Made by a program: the position numbers and the translations under genes
Notes under the pieces: generated by a model
The model's input: only the letters and a program-made list of their open reading frames with translations
What the model was told of the DNA's origin: nothing
Databases searched by the model: none
Part shown: one piece after another, positions 62,919-64,000 of the stretch
Layout of the letters: the number at the start of each line of letters is the position of its first letter
How positions within the stretch are numbered: the first letter of the stretch is position 1
NCBI RefSeq assembly: GCF_022479115.1
Contig: NZ_CP092497.1
Location: forward strand, 5,828,001-5,892,000
DNA length: 64,000 nt
From: Amycolatopsis sp. EV170708-02-1
GTDB taxonomy: Bacteria > Actinomycetota > Actinomycetes > Mycobacteriales > Pseudonocardiaceae
Direction: 5' to 3'

Positions 62919-63449
62919 ATGGCAGTAGACTTCGCCACACTGAGCTCCGAGCAGTGGATCACTCGACAACACGATGCGCAGATCCCTGGGCTGGAAATAC
63001 TCGATGCCTACTACGAGGGCGAACAGTCGCTGTCGTACATGCACCCGGAGCTGCTGCGCCGCCTGGACACCCGCGTGCGGCAGGTCGTGATCAACTGGCC
63101 TGAGCTGGTCGTGGACTCGCTGGATGAGCGCCTCGACGTGACCGGGTTCCGGCTCGGCGGTGAGCAGGCCGCCGACCGGGAGCTGTGGAACATCTGGGCG
63201 GCGAACGAGCTGGGCCTGCACTCCGAGCAGGCCCACATCGACGCCCTGGTGCTCGGCCGGTCCTTCGCGATCATCGGCACGAACGAGGCCCGGCCGTCGG
63301 TACCGCTGGTGACGGTCGAGTCCCCGTTCGACGTCCACGTGGACATTGACCCGCGCACTCGCGAGCTCCGGGCCGCGCTGAAGCGGCAGTTCTCCGAGGA
63401 CGGCGACGGGAACCAGTCCGAGGCATACGCCACGCATACGTGCCCATGA
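62919..63449 (+). pseudogene. Phage portal protein, truncated after about 170 residues
   Basis: The frame starts at ATG 62919 and reads as a SPP1/gp6-like portal N-terminus: LEILDAYYEGEQSLSYMHPE, RQVVINWPELVVDSLDERLD, WAANELGLHSEQAHIDALVL and VESPFDVHVDIDPRTRELRA. Family members have about 450 residues, but here it breaks after EAYATHTCP at 63449, where unrelated sequence in the opposite direction begins. The downstream head and tail genes are absent from the rest of the window. Confidence 0.75.
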
Positions 63450-63815
63450 CGGCGGCTCCGACGATGGTCGCCGTGCCCACGCGTCCTTGCGCCACCCCCA
63501 CTCCCCCTTGCCTTTGGCGGCTGCCTCAGCGTAGGCGCGCTCGATCGGCATGAGCCCGGCTTCGAGGTCGAGTGCTGTGGTGACACCGTCCATCGCTTGC
63601 AGCCGCCGGCCGGCGATGGTGTGGACGTGGCTGTGCAGGTCGACGAACCCGGGCCCGACGACATACCCGGAAACATCGATCTCCACCTGGTCCGCGGCAG
63701 CGGGCAACCTTGGCCCGACCGCGGCGACCGCGCCCTCCACGATCAGTACGTCGGCAGGCCCGTCGAACCCCGTCGCCGGGTCGACGCCGCGGCCGCCCCG
63801 CAGCAGTGTCCTCAT
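63450..63815 (-). pseudogene. Amidohydrolase N-terminal fragment (D-aminoacylase/dihydroorotase-like)
   Basis: Starts at ATG 63815 with AGGAGGACAAGG upstream. It reads RTLLRGGRGVDPATGFDGPA, VLIVEGAVAAVG, then VVGPGFVDLHSHVHTIAGRR, with the metal-binding HSH motif, then AMDGVTTALDLEAG. After about 110 residues (near KGKGEWGWRKDAW) family sequence ends and the frame runs into the antisense of the portal gene. The C-terminal catalytic part is lost, so the fragment is inactive. Confidence 0.65.
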
Positions 63816-64000
63816 CCTTGTCCTCCTAGCCTCACTGCTGGCGGCCCTAGGAGGTTTTGCCTCCCGGTCCGTTCGTCCCAGCCGACGAATCCGAGGGCGC
63901 AGGACTATCCGATCCCACATTTGCGGCCGGGATCGAGATCGCCCGAAGGGCACTGCCAGCCGCACGATCAGCGGGTACTGCCTGAACCGGGCTGACGTCT
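63816..64000. other. Upstream region of the amidohydrolase fragment
   Basis: This end piece holds the ribosome site of the - strand amidohydrolase fragment (AGGAGGACAAGG) and probably its promoter; no other gene is supported before the window edge. Confidence 0.4.

Overview
The window is GC-rich actinomycete DNA. GTG and TTG starts, ATGA-type stop/start overlaps, SARP regulators with NB-ARC and TPR domains, STAND NTPases, an RHS/LamG secreted pair and F420-linked enzymes all fit a filamentous actinomycete, most like Pseudonocardiales; the genus is inference. No rRNA, tRNA, CRISPR array or replication origin was seen.

Layout. (1) 1-6880: a tight, same-strand set that looks like a small biosynthetic operon: a degenerate alpha/beta-hydrolase, an ATP-grasp ligase, a dipeptide epimerase, an EgtD-like amino-acid N-methyltransferase, a CPA2 antiporter, a nitronate-monooxygenase-like flavoprotein and a small unknown protein. 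A plausible product is a modified, possibly betaine-type dipeptide. (2) 6936-12149: IS debris, a two-gene unit of a small membrane protein and a phosphoglucosamine-mutase-like pseudoenzyme, a small secreted protein and decayed gene pieces. (3) 12150-38600: conflict and signalling region. It holds a membrane-anchored NB-ARC/WD40 protein, a LamG plus RHS polymorphic-toxin operon, two SARP-NB-ARC-TPR regulators around a YCII protein and two paralogous Cys-rich secreted peptides, and an NB-ARC/TPR protein whose TPR units are nearly identical, preceded by its own small partner. (4) 38600-43500: a GNAT protein, MerR regulator, NTF2-like protein, short-chain dehydrogenase and decayed pieces. (5) 42774-49562: an F420-linked catabolic cluster (F420:NADPH reductase, aldehyde dehydrogenase, LLM flavin/F420 enzyme joined to a transglutaminase-like domain, GntR regulator, ABM monooxygenase, MFS transporter). 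(6) 50785-59557: an acyl-CoA-type catabolic cluster under a TetR regulator with candidate operators (HMG-CoA-lyase-like, MaoC-like, aminoglycoside-phosphotransferase-like, two quinone reductases, Fe-type alcohol dehydrogenase, CoA ligase). (7) 60135-63815: a broken prophage (terminase small and large subunits, truncated portal) with two lower-GC small genes inside, ending at a junction with an amidohydrolase fragment.

Several otherwise intact genes carry single-base frameshifts, two of them in C4 runs (about 14622 and 25835), so some broken genes may be base-calling errors. Others, such as the terminase with a visible 11-bp tandem duplication, look truly decayed. All functions are read from motifs and context only; no database search was possible.
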